Positions 24,226 through 33,676 of a DNA stretch of 64,000 nucleotides are shown in pieces (position 1 is the first letter of the stretch; each line of letters opens with the position of its first letter). A program made the translations under genes and the position numbers. The notes below the pieces were generated by a model that saw only the letters and a list, made by a program, of their open reading frames with translations, was not told the origin of the DNA and ran no database searches. The DNA comes from Tabrizicola_A aquatica. GTDB lineage: Bacteria; Pseudomonadota; Alphaproteobacteria; Rhodobacterales; Rhodobacteraceae. The stretch is taken from assembly GCA_965194375.1 (NCBI GenBank), contig CBDAEL010000002.1. One strand, written 5' to 3'.

Positions 24226-25890
24226 TCAGCGCTGGCTGGTCTGCCAATTCTGCGACATCACCGGCCCAAGGTTTGACCGTGGCAAACGACGGCCAAGGAT
24301 ATGATCCGACGCCTTTTCACCCGTCATGATCGACGGTCCGTTCAGGTTGCCATTGGTCACCTGCGGGAAGATCGAGCTGTCGGCCACCCGCAGACCTTCA
24401 ACCCCGATCACACGGCATTCCGGGTCCACCACCGCCAACGGATCATCCGCCGCCCCCATCCGGCAGGTGCCGCAAGGGTGATAAGCGCTTTCGGCATGGT
24501 CACGCACAAAGGCGTCCAACTCGGCATCGCTTTGCAGATCAAGGCCGGGCTGGATCGTCGATTTGACATAGGGCGCGATGGCGGGCTGCTCAAAAATCTC
24601 GCGCGTCAGGCGAATGACCTTGCGGAAATCCTGCCAATCCCGCGGGTCCGACATATAGTTGAACTGGATTTTCGGCACCGACATCGGGTCGGCCGACCGC
24701 AAGGTAACCGCCCCGCGCGACTTGGCGCGCATCGGCCCGGTGTGCACCTGAAACCCATGCCCCCCGGCCACGGCCTGCCCGTCATAACGCACGGCAATCG
24801 GCAGGAAGTGATACTGGATGTCGGGATATTCCACGCCCTTATCCGACCGGATAAAGCCACAGGCCTCAAACTGGTTGGACGCGCCAAGGCCCTTCTTGGT
24901 CAAAAGCCACTGCGCCCCGATCAGCGCCTTGCCCCAAATGTTCCAGTATTTGTAAAGCGTTATCGGCTGGGCGGCCTGATACTGCATGTAGACCTCAAGA
25001 TGGTCCTGCAGGTTCGCCCCCACACCGGGGCGGTGCGCCACGACGTCAATCCCGTGATCCTTCAGATGCGCCGCATCGCCAATCCCTGACAACATCAAGA
25101 GCTTGGGCGAGTTGATCGCCGAGGCAGCAACGATCACCTCAGCCGTCGCGCGGATCACCTCGATCTTGTCGCCGCGCGCAATCTCAACCCCCACGGCGCG
25201 GCCATTTTCAATGACCACCTTGCGGGCAAAGCCGCGCACCAGTTCCACATTCCCCTTGGCCATGGCCGGGCGCAGATAGGCGCTGGCCGCCGACCAGCGC
25301 TTGCCCTTCCAGATCGTCGCCTCCATCGCGCCAAAGCCCTCTTGGCGCTGGCCGTTGTAATCGCCGGTCATCTGGTATCCGGCCTGCTCGCCCGCCTGAA
25401 TAAAGGCGTTGAACAAGGGATTGTTGCGCGGTCCCCGCGTGATGTACAGCGGCCCATCGGTGCCGCGATAGCCCTGCTCGCCCGCCGGACCGGCATCCTC
25501 GCCGCCGTGCCAGTTTTCCATGCGCTGAAAATAGGGCAGCACATCGGCATAGGACCAGCCCTGCGCGCCCATGCGCTCCCAGGTGTCATAGTCACGCGCA
25601 TGGCCGCGCACATAGACCATGCCGTTGATGCTGGAGGAGCCACCAATCACCTTACCACGCGGCGTCACCAACCGCCGCCCGCCCAAATGCGGCTCGGGTT
25701 CCGTCGACAGGCCCCAATCATAAAGCGGCATATTCATCGGATAGGACAACGCCGCAGGCATCTGGATGAAGGGGCCGGCATCCGACCCGCCCTGTTCAAT
25801 CACGATCACCCGCTTGCCGGCCTCGCCCAAACGGTAAGCCATCGTGGACCCCGCCGAGCCCGAGCCGATGATCACATAGTCTGCCTGCAT
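24226..25890 (-). CDS. betA: choline dehydrogenase
   Basis: A 554-residue GMC-family flavoenzyme oxidising choline to betaine aldehyde. The FAD-binding motif GSGSAG is at residues 9-14. KVIGGSSSINGMVYVRG is the first GMC signature, and AYHPCGTCRMG near the C-terminus includes the catalytic His region. It is last in the betI-betB-betA operon. Two adjacent ATG codons occur (25893 and 25890); the second gives better spacing to GGGAGGG. Length equals that of E. coli BetA. Confidence 0.92.
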   Translation of the reverse strand: MQADYVIIGSGSAGSTMAYRLGEAGKRVIVIEQGGSDAGPFIQMPAALSYPMNMPLYDWGLSTEPEPHLGGRRLVTPRGKVIGGSSSINGMVYVRGHARDYDTWERMGAQGWSYADVLPYFQRMENWHGGEDAGPAGEQGYRGTDGPLYITRGPRNNPLFNAFIQAGEQAGYQMTGDYNGQRQEGFGAMEATIWKGKRWSAASAYLRPAMAKGNVELVRGFARKVVIENGRAVGVEIARGDKIEVIRATAEVIVAASAINSPKLLMLSGIGDAAHLKDHGIDVVAHRPGVGANLQDHLEVYMQYQAAQPITLYKYWNIWGKALIGAQWLLTKKGLGASNQFEACGFIRSDKGVEYPDIQYHFLPIAVRYDGQAVAGGHGFQVHTGPMRAKSRGAVTLRSADPMSVPKIQFNYMSDPRDWQDFRKVIRLTREIFEQPAIAPYVKSTIQPGLDLQSDAELDAFVRDHAESAYHPCGTCRMGAADDPLAVVDPECRVIGVEGLRVADSSIFPQVTNGNLNGPSIMTGEKASDHILGRRLPRSNLGPVMSQNWQTSQR

Positions 25891-25948
25891 CATTCCCTCC
25901 CACCCGCCGGGCGGCCTTGTTTCCATGTTTCTTCGGGTAACCAATGGC

Positions 25949-27403
25949 TTAGTAAGGTGCCTCAACCGGACCCATGCCGACATAGACACTTTTCACTTGG
26001 GTATAGTGGTGCACCGCCGCATGGCCGTTTTCACGGCCCACACCCGACAGTTTCGATCCGCCAAAGGGCGCTTCAACCGGGGTCAGGTTATAGGCGTTGA
26101 TCCAGCAGGTCCCCGCCTGCAACTGGCCGATGACCCGATGCGCGCGGGTCATGTCAGCGGTGAACACGCCTGCCGCCAGACCGAATTCAGTGTCATTGGC
26201 CCGCGCGATCACCTCTTCCTCGGTGTCGAAGTCCAAAACCGCCATCACCGGACCGAACACCTCTTCGCGGGCGATGGTCATGTTGTCGGTAACATCGGCA
26301 AAGACGGTGGGCTCGACAAAATAGCCGGTGTTAGGGGCCGCGCGACCGCCACCACAGAACAGCGTCGCGCCCTCGGCCTTGGCGATGTCGATATAGCGCA
26401 AGACCTTGTCCAGTTGCACCGCAGACACCAAAGGCCCCATCTGGGTCGCCTCATCCAAGGGTTCGCCCATCTGGATCTTAGCCGCACGTTCGGCCAAGGA
26501 TTTCAGGAACTTGGCCTTGATGCCCTTTTGCACGAACACCCGCGTGCCGTTTGAACAGACCTGCCCCGCCGAATAGAAATTGCCCAGCATGGCAGCACCC
26601 ACGGCATCTTCAACCGATGCATCGTCAAAGACCACCAAGGGCGACTTGCCGCCCAATTCCATCGTCACATGGCGGACCCCTGCGGCGGCGGCGGCATAAA
26701 CCTTTTGCCCCGTCGGCACCGATCCGGTCAGCGACACCTTGGCCACTCGGGCATCGGTCACCAAGGCCCCTCCCACTGCGCCACGCCCCTGCACCACGTT
26801 GAACAAACCCGCCGGAAGCCCAGCCTCGACGAAAATCTCGGCCAGTTTCAACGCGCCCAAAGGGGTGACTTCAGAAGGTTTGAACACCATCGCATTGCCC
26901 AACGCCAAAGCGGGGGCGGATTTCCAGCAGGCAATCTGGCTGGGATAGTTCCACGCCCCAATGCCCACACAAACCCCCAAAGGCTCGCGAATCGTGTAGA
27001 CGAAGTCGCGGCCCACAGGGATGGTCTCACCCGTCACCGTCGGGGCCAGCCCCGCAAAATACTCCAACGCATCCGCCCCTGACGGCCAATCGGCCACCAG
27101 CGTTTCCTGCAAGGGCTTGCCGGTATCCAGCGTTTCTAGGCGCGCCAATTCGGGGTTGCGGTCGCGAATGATATCCGCCGCACGGCGCAGGATGCGGGCA
27201 CGTTCGACCGGGCGCATCGCGCCCCATGCGGCTTGGGCGCGGGTCGCGCTGGCCAAGGCGGCCTCGACCACGGCAGGCGTCGCCTCATGGACCACAGCGA
27301 TCACTTCGCCGGTGGCGGGATAGATCACCTCAATCGGCGCCCCGGCCTTGTCTTCAAGATAGGCCCCATCCACGAAATGGCTGGCTTTGGGCTGCGCGTT
27401 CAT
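25949..27403 (-). CDS. betB: betaine aldehyde dehydrogenase
   Basis: A 484-residue NAD(P)+-dependent aldehyde dehydrogenase that oxidises betaine aldehyde to glycine betaine. VTMELGGKSPLVVFDD includes the general-base Glu and AGQVCSNGTRVFVQ the nucleophilic Cys. GSVPTGQKVYAAAA is the cofactor-contact region. The start codon overlaps the stop of betI by four bases, and betA follows after 58 bases. Together with BetA it makes the osmoprotectant glycine betaine from imported choline. Confidence 0.93.
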   Translation of the reverse strand: MNAQPKASHFVDGAYLEDKAGAPIEVIYPATGEVIAVVHEATPAVVEAALASATRAQAAWGAMRPVERARILRRAADIIRDRNPELARLETLDTGKPLQETLVADWPSGADALEYFAGLAPTVTGETIPVGRDFVYTIREPLGVCVGIGAWNYPSQIACWKSAPALALGNAMVFKPSEVTPLGALKLAEIFVEAGLPAGLFNVVQGRGAVGGALVTDARVAKVSLTGSVPTGQKVYAAAAAGVRHVTMELGGKSPLVVFDDASVEDAVGAAMLGNFYSAGQVCSNGTRVFVQKGIKAKFLKSLAERAAKIQMGEPLDEATQMGPLVSAVQLDKVLRYIDIAKAEGATLFCGGGRAAPNTGYFVEPTVFADVTDNMTIAREEVFGPVMAVLDFDTEEEVIARANDTEFGLAAGVFTADMTRAHRVIGQLQAGTCWINAYNLTPVEAPFGGSKLSGVGRENGHAAVHHYTQVKSVYVGMGPVEAPY

Positions 27404-27984
27404 GCGTCACGTCCTTCAAGTTGGGAATTCAGATAGTCGAGTGCAGTGGCCACCGCCGCTGCGCCATCGGGTGACCCCGATTTCAGAACTTCGCGCAGAT
27501 AAAGCCCGTCGATCAGAGCGCCCAATCCTTCGGCAATGGGCTCAGCCTTGGCCCCGGCCAAAGGCCGCAACCCAGCGAGGAGGTTCGACCGCAGCCGCTT
27601 TTGATACACCGCCAAAAGCCGCTTGGCCTCGGGGACGGTCTGGGCCAAGACCCAAAAGTTCAGCCAAGCCCCCACCGCCTCGCGCCGGAAGTTCGCCGGG
27701 CTGAAACTGGCCCACAGAATTGCCTTCAGCCGCGCTTCGGGCCCGGTTGCCAGATGCAGCGCCCCGCGCACCTCGGCCCCGTAGAGCGACAGGATATGGC
27801 GCATTGCCGCCAGAAAAATCTCTTCTTTTGAGCCGAAATAGTGGTGCGCCAGCGCGCTCGACATGCCCGCACGCTTGGCAATCTGGCTGACCGTCACATC
27901 CAAAGACCCGGCGCGCCCGATTTCAACGATCGTCGCTTTGACGAGCGCCGCCTTTCGGATAGGCTCCATGCCAACTTTGGGCAT
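27400..27984 (-). CDS. betI: BetI, TetR-family repressor of choline genes
   Basis: A 194-residue TetR-type repressor. The N-terminal helix-turn-helix includes DVTVSQIAKRAGMSSALAHH followed by YFGSKEEIF, typical of BetI. The C-terminal ligand domain in this family senses choline. It is first in the betIBA operon and diverges from choX. A palindrome in the 87-base gap (28033-28052) is the likely binding site for control of both directions. Confidence 0.9.
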   Translation of the reverse strand: MPKVGMEPIRKAALVKATIVEIGRAGSLDVTVSQIAKRAGMSSALAHHYFGSKEEIFLAAMRHILSLYGAEVRGALHLATGPEARLKAILWASFSPANFRREAVGAWLNFWVLAQTVPEAKRLLAVYQKRLRSNLLAGLRPLAGAKAEPIAEGLGALIDGLYLREVLKSGSPDGAAAVATALDYLNSQLEGRDA

Positions 27985-28032
27985 TTCGGTCTGACTCCAA
28001 GATTCTTCTTGCCAAACCGTTAAAGCGTGAAG

Positions 28033-28052
28033 TTTATTGACTCGTCAATCAA
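28033..28052. promoter_or_regulatory. palindrome between betI and choX, probable BetI operator
   Basis: TTTATTGAC-TC-GTCAATCAA: nine-base arms with one mismatch around a two-base centre. It sits 20 bases before the choX ATG and 49 bases before the betI start. BetI sites in other proteobacteria are likewise TTGA/TCAA-rich palindromes. Assignment to BetI is by context. Confidence 0.65.
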
Positions 28053-28071
28053 CAAAAACAGGGAGCCCCTG

Positions 28072-29013
28072 ATGACCCTCCGCCAGACCGCACGCACCGC
28101 CCTTTTGGGCACTGCCGTGACCTTCGCCCTTGCCGGTTCCGCCTTTGCCGAAGGCTGCGACAAGATCATCTTCTCGGATGTTGGCTGGACCGACATCACC
28201 GCGACCACCGCCGCCACCAGCCTGATCGCTGAGGCTTTGGGCTATGAGACCGAAACCAAGGTTCTGTCGGTTCCCGTGACCTATACCGGTCTTGCCGAAG
28301 GCGATATCGACGTGTTCCTCGGCAACTGGATGCCGACGATGGAAGCTGACATTGCGCCCTACCGCGACGCAGGCACCGTTGAAGTGATCCGCACCAACTT
28401 GGAAGGCGCGAAGTACACGCTGGCCACCAACGAGGCAGGCGCTGCACTTGGGATCTCTGACTTCAACAACATCAAGGACCACAAGGACGCGCTGGAAGGC
28501 AAGATCTACGGGATCGAGCCGGGCAATGACGGCAACCGTCTGATCTTGGAAATGATCTCGGGCGGGCCGTTCGGTCTGGACGGGTTCGAAGTCGTGGAAA
28601 GCTCGGAAGCCGGGATGCTGGCCGAAGTGAAGAACAAGAACGACGCCGGCGAGCCGATCGTCTTCCTCGGCTGGGAACCCCACCCGATGAACGCCAACTT
28701 CAAGATGACCTACCTCGCGGGCGGTGACGACGTGTTCGGCCCGAACTTTGGTGGCGCTGTGGTGGATACCAACACCCGCAAAGGCTATGCTGCCGAATGC
28801 CCGAACACGGGCAAGCTGTTGCAGAACCTTGTCTTCTCGCTTCAGATGGAGAACGAGATCATGGGCGCGATCCTGAATGATGGCGCTGACCCGCGTGATG
28901 CCGCCAAGACCTGGCTTGCCGCCAACGCTGGCACCTGGGAGCCCTGGCTTGATGGCGTGACCACCAAAGACGGCGGCGACGCTAAGGCTGCTGTCGCGGC
29001 TGCGCTGCAGTAA
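28072..29013 (+). CDS. choX: choline ABC transporter, substrate-binding protein
   Basis: A 313-residue periplasmic protein of the OpuAC/ChoX type. The signal peptide is MTLRQTARTALLGTAVTF followed by ALAGSAFA. The mature start EGCDKIIFSDVGWTDITATT and YTGLAEGDIDVFLGNWMPTM match choline-binding ChoX, whose aromatic cage includes Trp residues in these stretches. The ATG at 28072 follows GGGAG. It leads choX-choW-choV and diverges from betI. A hairpin after the gene may let the binding protein be made in excess over the membrane parts. Confidence 0.92.
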   Translation: MTLRQTARTALLGTAVTFALAGSAFAEGCDKIIFSDVGWTDITATTAATSLIAEALGYETETKVLSVPVTYTGLAEGDIDVFLGNWMPTMEADIAPYRDAGTVEVIRTNLEGAKYTLATNEAGAALGISDFNNIKDHKDALEGKIYGIEPGNDGNRLILEMISGGPFGLDGFEVVESSEAGMLAEVKNKNDAGEPIVFLGWEPHPMNANFKMTYLAGGDDVFGPNFGGAVVDTNTRKGYAAECPNTGKLLQNLVFSLQMENEIMGAILNDGADPRDAAKTWLAANAGTWEPWLDGVTTKDGGDAKAAVAAALQ

Positions 29014-29021
29014 TCACGGAC

Positions 29022-29054
29022 AGGCCCCCGTCTTGCGTGACGGGGGCCTTTCTC
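29022..29054 (+). terminator. hairpin with T-rich tail between choX and choW
   Basis: AGGCCCCCGTC (29022-29032), loop TTGCGT, GACGGGGGCCT (29039-29049), then TTCTCT. Eleven-bp perfect stem. It lies inside the operon, so partial read-through would reduce permease and ATPase expression relative to ChoX. Confidence 0.8.
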
Positions 29055-29079
29055 TATCCAACAGGGGGAGGGGGCGCTC

Positions 29080-29913
29080 ATGGAGTGGCTGACCGACAAC
29101 AAGATCCCGGTCGGAAAGGTGGCAAAGACCATCAATGACTGGATGAGCGACAATCTGGGCGGCCTGTTCGACGCCATTTCGGCGGTGATGGAGGCGCTGA
29201 TTGACGCGATCCTATGGTGCCTGCAATCGCCCCATCCCCTTGTCATTGTGGCGCTGTTCATGGCGCTGGCTTGGTATCTGCAAAGGTCTTGGAAGGTCTG
29301 CCTTGGCGTGCTGGTGGGCTTTTTGTTCATCATCAATCAAGGCTATTGGGAGGAAACCACCGAAAGCCTGACGCTGATCCTGTCGGCCTGCGTGGTCTGC
29401 ATGGGGCTGGGCGTGCCCATTGGCATTGCCGCCGCCCATCGGCCCCGGCTTTACGCCGCCATGGTGCCGGTCCTTGACCTGATGCAGACGCTGCCGACCT
29501 TTGTCTATCTGATCCCCGCCATCGTGTTCTTCGGCCTTGGCATGGTGCCCGGTCTGATTGCTACGGTGATCTTCGTGCTGCCCGCCCCGATCCGCCTGAC
29601 CTACCTTGGCGTCTCCTCAACCCCCATCGCGCTTTTGGAGGCTGCCACCGCCTTTGGCGCGACCCCAAAGCAGCGGTTGTGGAAGGTGGAACTGCCCTAT
29701 GCCCTGCCCCAGATCATGGCCGGGCTGAACCAGACCATCATGCTGTCGCTGTCTATGGTCGTGATCGCGGCGCTTGTCGGGGCCAACGGCCTTGGCGTGC
29801 CGGTGATCCGGGCGCTGAACTCGGTCAACACAGCACTTGGCTTTGAATCGGGCTTCATCATCGTGGTGGTGGCCATTCTTCTGGATCGGTCTTTGAGGAT
29901 GAAAACCAAATGA
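29080..29913 (+). CDS. choW: choline ABC transporter, permease
   Basis: A 277-residue inner-membrane permease of the proline/glycine betaine (ProW/ChoW) type. The N-terminal MEWLTDNKIPVGKVAKTIND and several helices lead to the EAA loop segment EAATAFGATPKQRLWKVELP, which contacts the ATPase. C-terminal ESGFIIVVVAILLDRSLR is typical. The stop overlaps the choV start (ATGA). Works with ChoX and ChoV to import choline for oxidation by BetA and BetB. Confidence 0.93.
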   Translation: MEWLTDNKIPVGKVAKTINDWMSDNLGGLFDAISAVMEALIDAILWCLQSPHPLVIVALFMALAWYLQRSWKVCLGVLVGFLFIINQGYWEETTESLTLILSACVVCMGLGVPIGIAAAHRPRLYAAMVPVLDLMQTLPTFVYLIPAIVFFGLGMVPGLIATVIFVLPAPIRLTYLGVSSTPIALLEAATAFGATPKQRLWKVELPYALPQIMAGLNQTIMLSLSMVVIAALVGANGLGVPVIRALNSVNTALGFESGFIIVVVAILLDRSLRMKTK

Positions 29914-30938
29914 ACGCGGTTGAATTCGACAAGGTTTCCATCGTCTTTGGCGACAACCCCGCCGCCGCACTGCCTATGATGGACCAAGGGCTGTCACGTG
30001 GCGAGATCCAAGAGAAAACCGGCCAGATCTTGGGCGTGCATGATTGCAGCCTGTCGGTGGGTGAGGGTGAGATCCTTGTTCTGATGGGGCTTTCCGGCTC
30101 GGGCAAGTCGACGCTTCTGCGGGGCGTGAACGCCCTGAACCCCGTGGTGCGCGGCGAGGTGCGGGTGCGCGCGGGCGACGAGATGGTGTCGGTGACGCAC
30201 GCCAACGCCGAAACCTTGCGCGGATTGCGGCTGTCGACGATTGCCATGGTGTTCCAGCAATTCGGGCTTTTGCCGTGGCGCAGTGTGCGCGAGAATGTCG
30301 GCCTTGGACTGGAGCTGGCGGGCCAAACGCCCGCTCAGCGCCGCGCCAAGGTGGATCAGCAGTTGGAACTGGTGAACCTCACCCAATGGGCCGAGCGTAA
30401 GGTGGGCGAGTTGTCAGGCGGCATGCAGCAGCGCGTGGGCCTTGCCCGCGCCTTTGCCACCGAAGCGCCGATTTTGCTGATGGACGAACCCTTTAGTGCG
30501 CTTGACCCGCTGATCCGCGCCAAGCTGCAAGATGAACTTCTGGACCTTCAGACCAAACTGAAACGCACTATCGTTTTCGTCAGTCATGATCTGGACGAGG
30601 CCTTCAAGATCGGCAACCGCATTGCCCTGATGGAGGGCGGGCGGCTGGTGCAGGTCGGCACCGCACGCGAAATCATCGCCAACCCGGTCAGCGACTATGT
30701 CGCCGAATTTGTCGCCCATATGAACCCCTTGGGCGTTCTGACCGCGCGCGATGTGATGGTGTCGGGGCCGGGCGGCGGCGGTGAGGCCGTGGCGGCCGAT
30801 ACCCCGGTCAAGGTGCTGATGGAGATGCTGAAGGGTGGCGCGGCTGATGTGACCGTAACCGACCACGGTCAGCCGATTGGCAGGGTGCAGGCCACCGACG
30901 TTCTGGCGCGGCTGCTGGACCCGCGCGGACAGGCCTGA
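29910..30938 (+). CDS. choV: choline ABC transporter, ATP-binding protein
   Basis: A 342-residue ABC ATPase of the ProV/ChoV type. Walker A GLSGSGKSTLL (about residue 60-70), signature LSGGMQQRVGLARA, and Walker B ILLMDEPFSALDPL are all intact, followed by the H-loop in IVFVSHDLDEAFK. A C-terminal extension (about 270-340; VTVTDHGQPIGRVQATDVL) resembles a single CBS-like regulatory motif as in osmoregulated transporters. It is the last gene of the cho operon and converges with topA. Confidence 0.92.
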   Translation: MNAVEFDKVSIVFGDNPAAALPMMDQGLSRGEIQEKTGQILGVHDCSLSVGEGEILVLMGLSGSGKSTLLRGVNALNPVVRGEVRVRAGDEMVSVTHANAETLRGLRLSTIAMVFQQFGLLPWRSVRENVGLGLELAGQTPAQRRAKVDQQLELVNLTQWAERKVGELSGGMQQRVGLARAFATEAPILLMDEPFSALDPLIRAKLQDELLDLQTKLKRTIVFVSHDLDEAFKIGNRIALMEGGRLVQVGTAREIIANPVSDYVAEFVAHMNPLGVLTARDVMVSGPGGGGEAVAADTPVKVLMEMLKGGAADVTVTDHGQPIGRVQATDVLARLLDPRGQA

Positions 30939-30968
30939 GGGCCCGCCCGGCGCGTCGCAGTCACAGGC

Positions 30969-33587
30969 TTACTCGTCCGCCGTTGCCGTTTTGGCCGGTG
31001 CCTTCTTCGCTGCGGGCTTTTTCGCCGCTGGCTTTTTGGCCGCTGTTTTTTTGGCTGGGGCCTTTTTCGCCCCCGCAGCCTTGGCTGCGACCTTCTTCGG
31101 CGCGGCCTTTTTCTTGCCGCCCGACTTGCCCGCCTTTTCGGCGATCAGCGCCAGTGCTTCGTCCAGCGTCACCGCTTCGGGGGTCAGATCTTTGGGCAAG
31201 GTCGCGTTGACCTTCTCCCATTTGACATAAGGCCCAAACTTGCCCGGCATCACCTGCACCGGCCCGCCATCAGGATGGTCGCCCAACACGCGCAAGGGTT
31301 CAGCCGCCGCGCCGCGCCCCGGCCCGCGCGCCGCCTTCAGCGCCAGAACCTCAACCGCCCGGTTCATACCGATGGTAAAGACCTCTTCGACCTCGGCAAT
31401 ATTGGCGTAGACCGTCCCATGTTTGACATAGGGGCCAAAGCGGCCAATCGCGGCCTCGATCATCTGGCCATCGTCGGGGTGCGGCCCAATCTGGCGCGGC
31501 AGGCTGAGAAGCTCCAACGCGCGTTCCAGCGTCAGGGCGTCAGCCGCCCAGCCCTTGGGCAGGCTGGCCCGGTCCGGTTTGGGCTGCGCCTCGGTCGCCT
31601 CACCGCGCTGGACATAGGGGCCAAAGCGGCCCGCACGCAGCGAAATCTCTTTGCCCGCCGCATCTTGCCCCAAAACGCGGCCATCGACGGCACCCTGTTC
31701 ATCCCCAGTGGAGATCGGGCGCGTATAGCGGCATTCGGGATAATTGCCACAGCCGATAAACGCCCCGCCCGAGCGCGCGGTTTTCAGATGCAACCGCCCC
31801 GATCCACAGGTGGGGCAAGACCGCGGATCAGACCCATCGGCGCGCAAAGGGTAAAGATGCGGCGCCAAGAACTCATCGATCTTTTCCAAGACCTCACCGA
31901 TCCGCAGATCGGCGGTTTCGGCCACCGCGGCCGAGAAATCGCGCCAAAAGCGCGTCAGCACATCCTTGTAATCGCGCTCTCCAGCTGAGACATCGTCCAG
32001 CTCGGTTTCCAGATCGGCGGTGAAATCATATTCCACATATTTGTGGAAGTAATTCGACAAAAAGGCCGTCACTAGCCGCCCCTTATCTTCGGGGAAAAGG
32101 CGGTTCTTGTCTTTCTTGACATATTCGCGGTCGACGATGGTGGTCAGAACCGAGGCATAGGTCGATGGCCGCCCGATGCCCAATTCCTCCATCCGCTTGA
32201 CCAAGGTCGCCTCGGTATAGCGCGGCGGGGGTTGGGTGAAATGCTGGTCGGGCTGGACCTTGCGCTTGTCCAGCGCCTCGCCATTGGCCAGTTGCGGCAG
32301 ACGGGCGTCGTCCTCTTCCTCATCGTCGCGGCCCTCGTCATAGATCTTGAGGAAACCGTCGAACTGCACCACTTGGCCCGTGGCGCGAAAGCCGACCTGC
32401 GCGTCGGGCGACAGGATATCGACCGTGGTGCGCTCCATCCGGGCGGCGGCCATTTGGCTGGCCAGCGTGCGCTTCCAGATCAGGTCATACAGGCGGCGCT
32501 GATCGGCATCAGCCAGACGCAGGCTTTCGGGATCGGCGGCCATGTCGGTCGGGCGGATACACTCATGCGCCTCTTGGGCGTTCTTGGCCTTGTTCTTATA
32601 GATGCGCGGGGCATCCGGCACATAGGCAGCGCCAAAACGCTTGCCAATCTCGGCCCGCGCCGCCGCCACAGCCTCGGGGGCCATGTCGATGCCGTCGGTC
32701 CGCATATAGGTGATAAGGCCCGCTTCATAAAGCCGCTGGGCCGCGTTCATCGTCGCCTTGGCGCCAAAGCCAAACTTGCGGCTGGCCTCTTGCTGCAGGG
32801 TCGAGGTCATGAAGGGCGCATAGGGGTTGCGGGTGGCGGGCTTCGCCTCAACGCTGTGCACCGAAAACTGGCGCGAGTTGACAGCCTGCACCGCCAATTC
32901 GGCGGCGGTGTCGCTGGGCAGGTCGAACCTATCGAGCTTCTTGCCGCCAAGCGTGGTCAGCCGCGCCTCAAACTCTTGGCCACGCGGGGTCTTGAACGTG
33001 GCGGCCACGGTCCAAAACTCGCGGGCGCGGAAGGCCTCAATCTCCATCTCGCGCTCGACAATCAACCGCAGGCAAACCGATTGCACCCGACCGGCCGATT
33101 TCGCCCCCGGCAGTTTGCGCCACAGAACGGGCGACAGGGTAAAGCCCACCAGATAATCCAGCGCGCGGCGGGCAAGATAAGCCTCAACCAACGGCAGATC
33201 GATCTCGCGCGGCTCTTTCATCGCTTTGGTGACGGCATCTTTGGTGATGGCGTTGAAGGTCACGCGCGACACCTTCTTGCCCTTCTTCAACGAACTCGCC
33301 AGCGCCTCTTTCAGGTGCCACGAAATCGCCTCACCCTCACGATCAGGGTCGGTGGCCAAAATCAGCGTGTCATCGGTTTTCAGCGCCTCGGCAATGGCGC
33401 GGACATGCTTTTTGCTGTCCGCCGCCACTTCCCAGGTCATGTCGAATCCGGCGTCGGGGTTGACCGAACCATCCTTGGCGGGCAGGTCGCGCACATGTCC
33501 ATAGCTGGCCAAAACCGTATAATCCGGCCCCAAATACTTGTTGATCGTCTTGGCCTTGGCGGGGGATTCGACGACGACGACGGGCAT
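30969..33587 (-). CDS. topA: DNA topoisomerase I
   Basis: An 872-residue type IA topoisomerase that relaxes negative supercoils. The Toprim domain starts PVVVVESPAKAKTINKYLG. The active-site Tyr is in GLITYMRTDGI. One Zn ribbon is visible (CPTCGSGRLHLK, then FIGCGNYPECRY), followed by topoisomerase C-terminal repeats (RFGPYVQRGE, RFGPYVKHGT, KFGPYVKWEK). The last 50 or so residues are a Lys/Ala/Pro tail with AAKKPAAKKPAAKKAPAK, like histone H1. The frame extends 111 bases further upstream, but MPVVVVE is the family start. Confidence 0.95.
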   Translation of the reverse strand: MPVVVVESPAKAKTINKYLGPDYTVLASYGHVRDLPAKDGSVNPDAGFDMTWEVAADSKKHVRAIAEALKTDDTLILATDPDREGEAISWHLKEALASSLKKGKKVSRVTFNAITKDAVTKAMKEPREIDLPLVEAYLARRALDYLVGFTLSPVLWRKLPGAKSAGRVQSVCLRLIVEREMEIEAFRAREFWTVAATFKTPRGQEFEARLTTLGGKKLDRFDLPSDTAAELAVQAVNSRQFSVHSVEAKPATRNPYAPFMTSTLQQEASRKFGFGAKATMNAAQRLYEAGLITYMRTDGIDMAPEAVAAARAEIGKRFGAAYVPDAPRIYKNKAKNAQEAHECIRPTDMAADPESLRLADADQRRLYDLIWKRTLASQMAAARMERTTVDILSPDAQVGFRATGQVVQFDGFLKIYDEGRDDEEEDDARLPQLANGEALDKRKVQPDQHFTQPPPRYTEATLVKRMEELGIGRPSTYASVLTTIVDREYVKKDKNRLFPEDKGRLVTAFLSNYFHKYVEYDFTADLETELDDVSAGERDYKDVLTRFWRDFSAAVAETADLRIGEVLEKIDEFLAPHLYPLRADGSDPRSCPTCGSGRLHLKTARSGGAFIGCGNYPECRYTRPISTGDEQGAVDGRVLGQDAAGKEISLRAGRFGPYVQRGEATEAQPKPDRASLPKGWAADALTLERALELLSLPRQIGPHPDDGQMIEAAIGRFGPYVKHGTVYANIAEVEEVFTIGMNRAVEVLALKAARGPGRGAAAEPLRVLGDHPDGGPVQVMPGKFGPYVKWEKVNATLPKDLTPEAVTLDEALALIAEKAGKSGGKKKAAPKKVAAKAAGAKKAPAKKTAAKKPAAKKPAAKKAPAKTATADE

Positions 33588-33676
33588 GAGACTGAACTTT
33601 CGGCAGGGGCGTGCAGACGGGGCCGCACCATGGGGGCCAAGTGCCGCGCTTGTCAACCGGCGAAGCGGCCAAGGAC

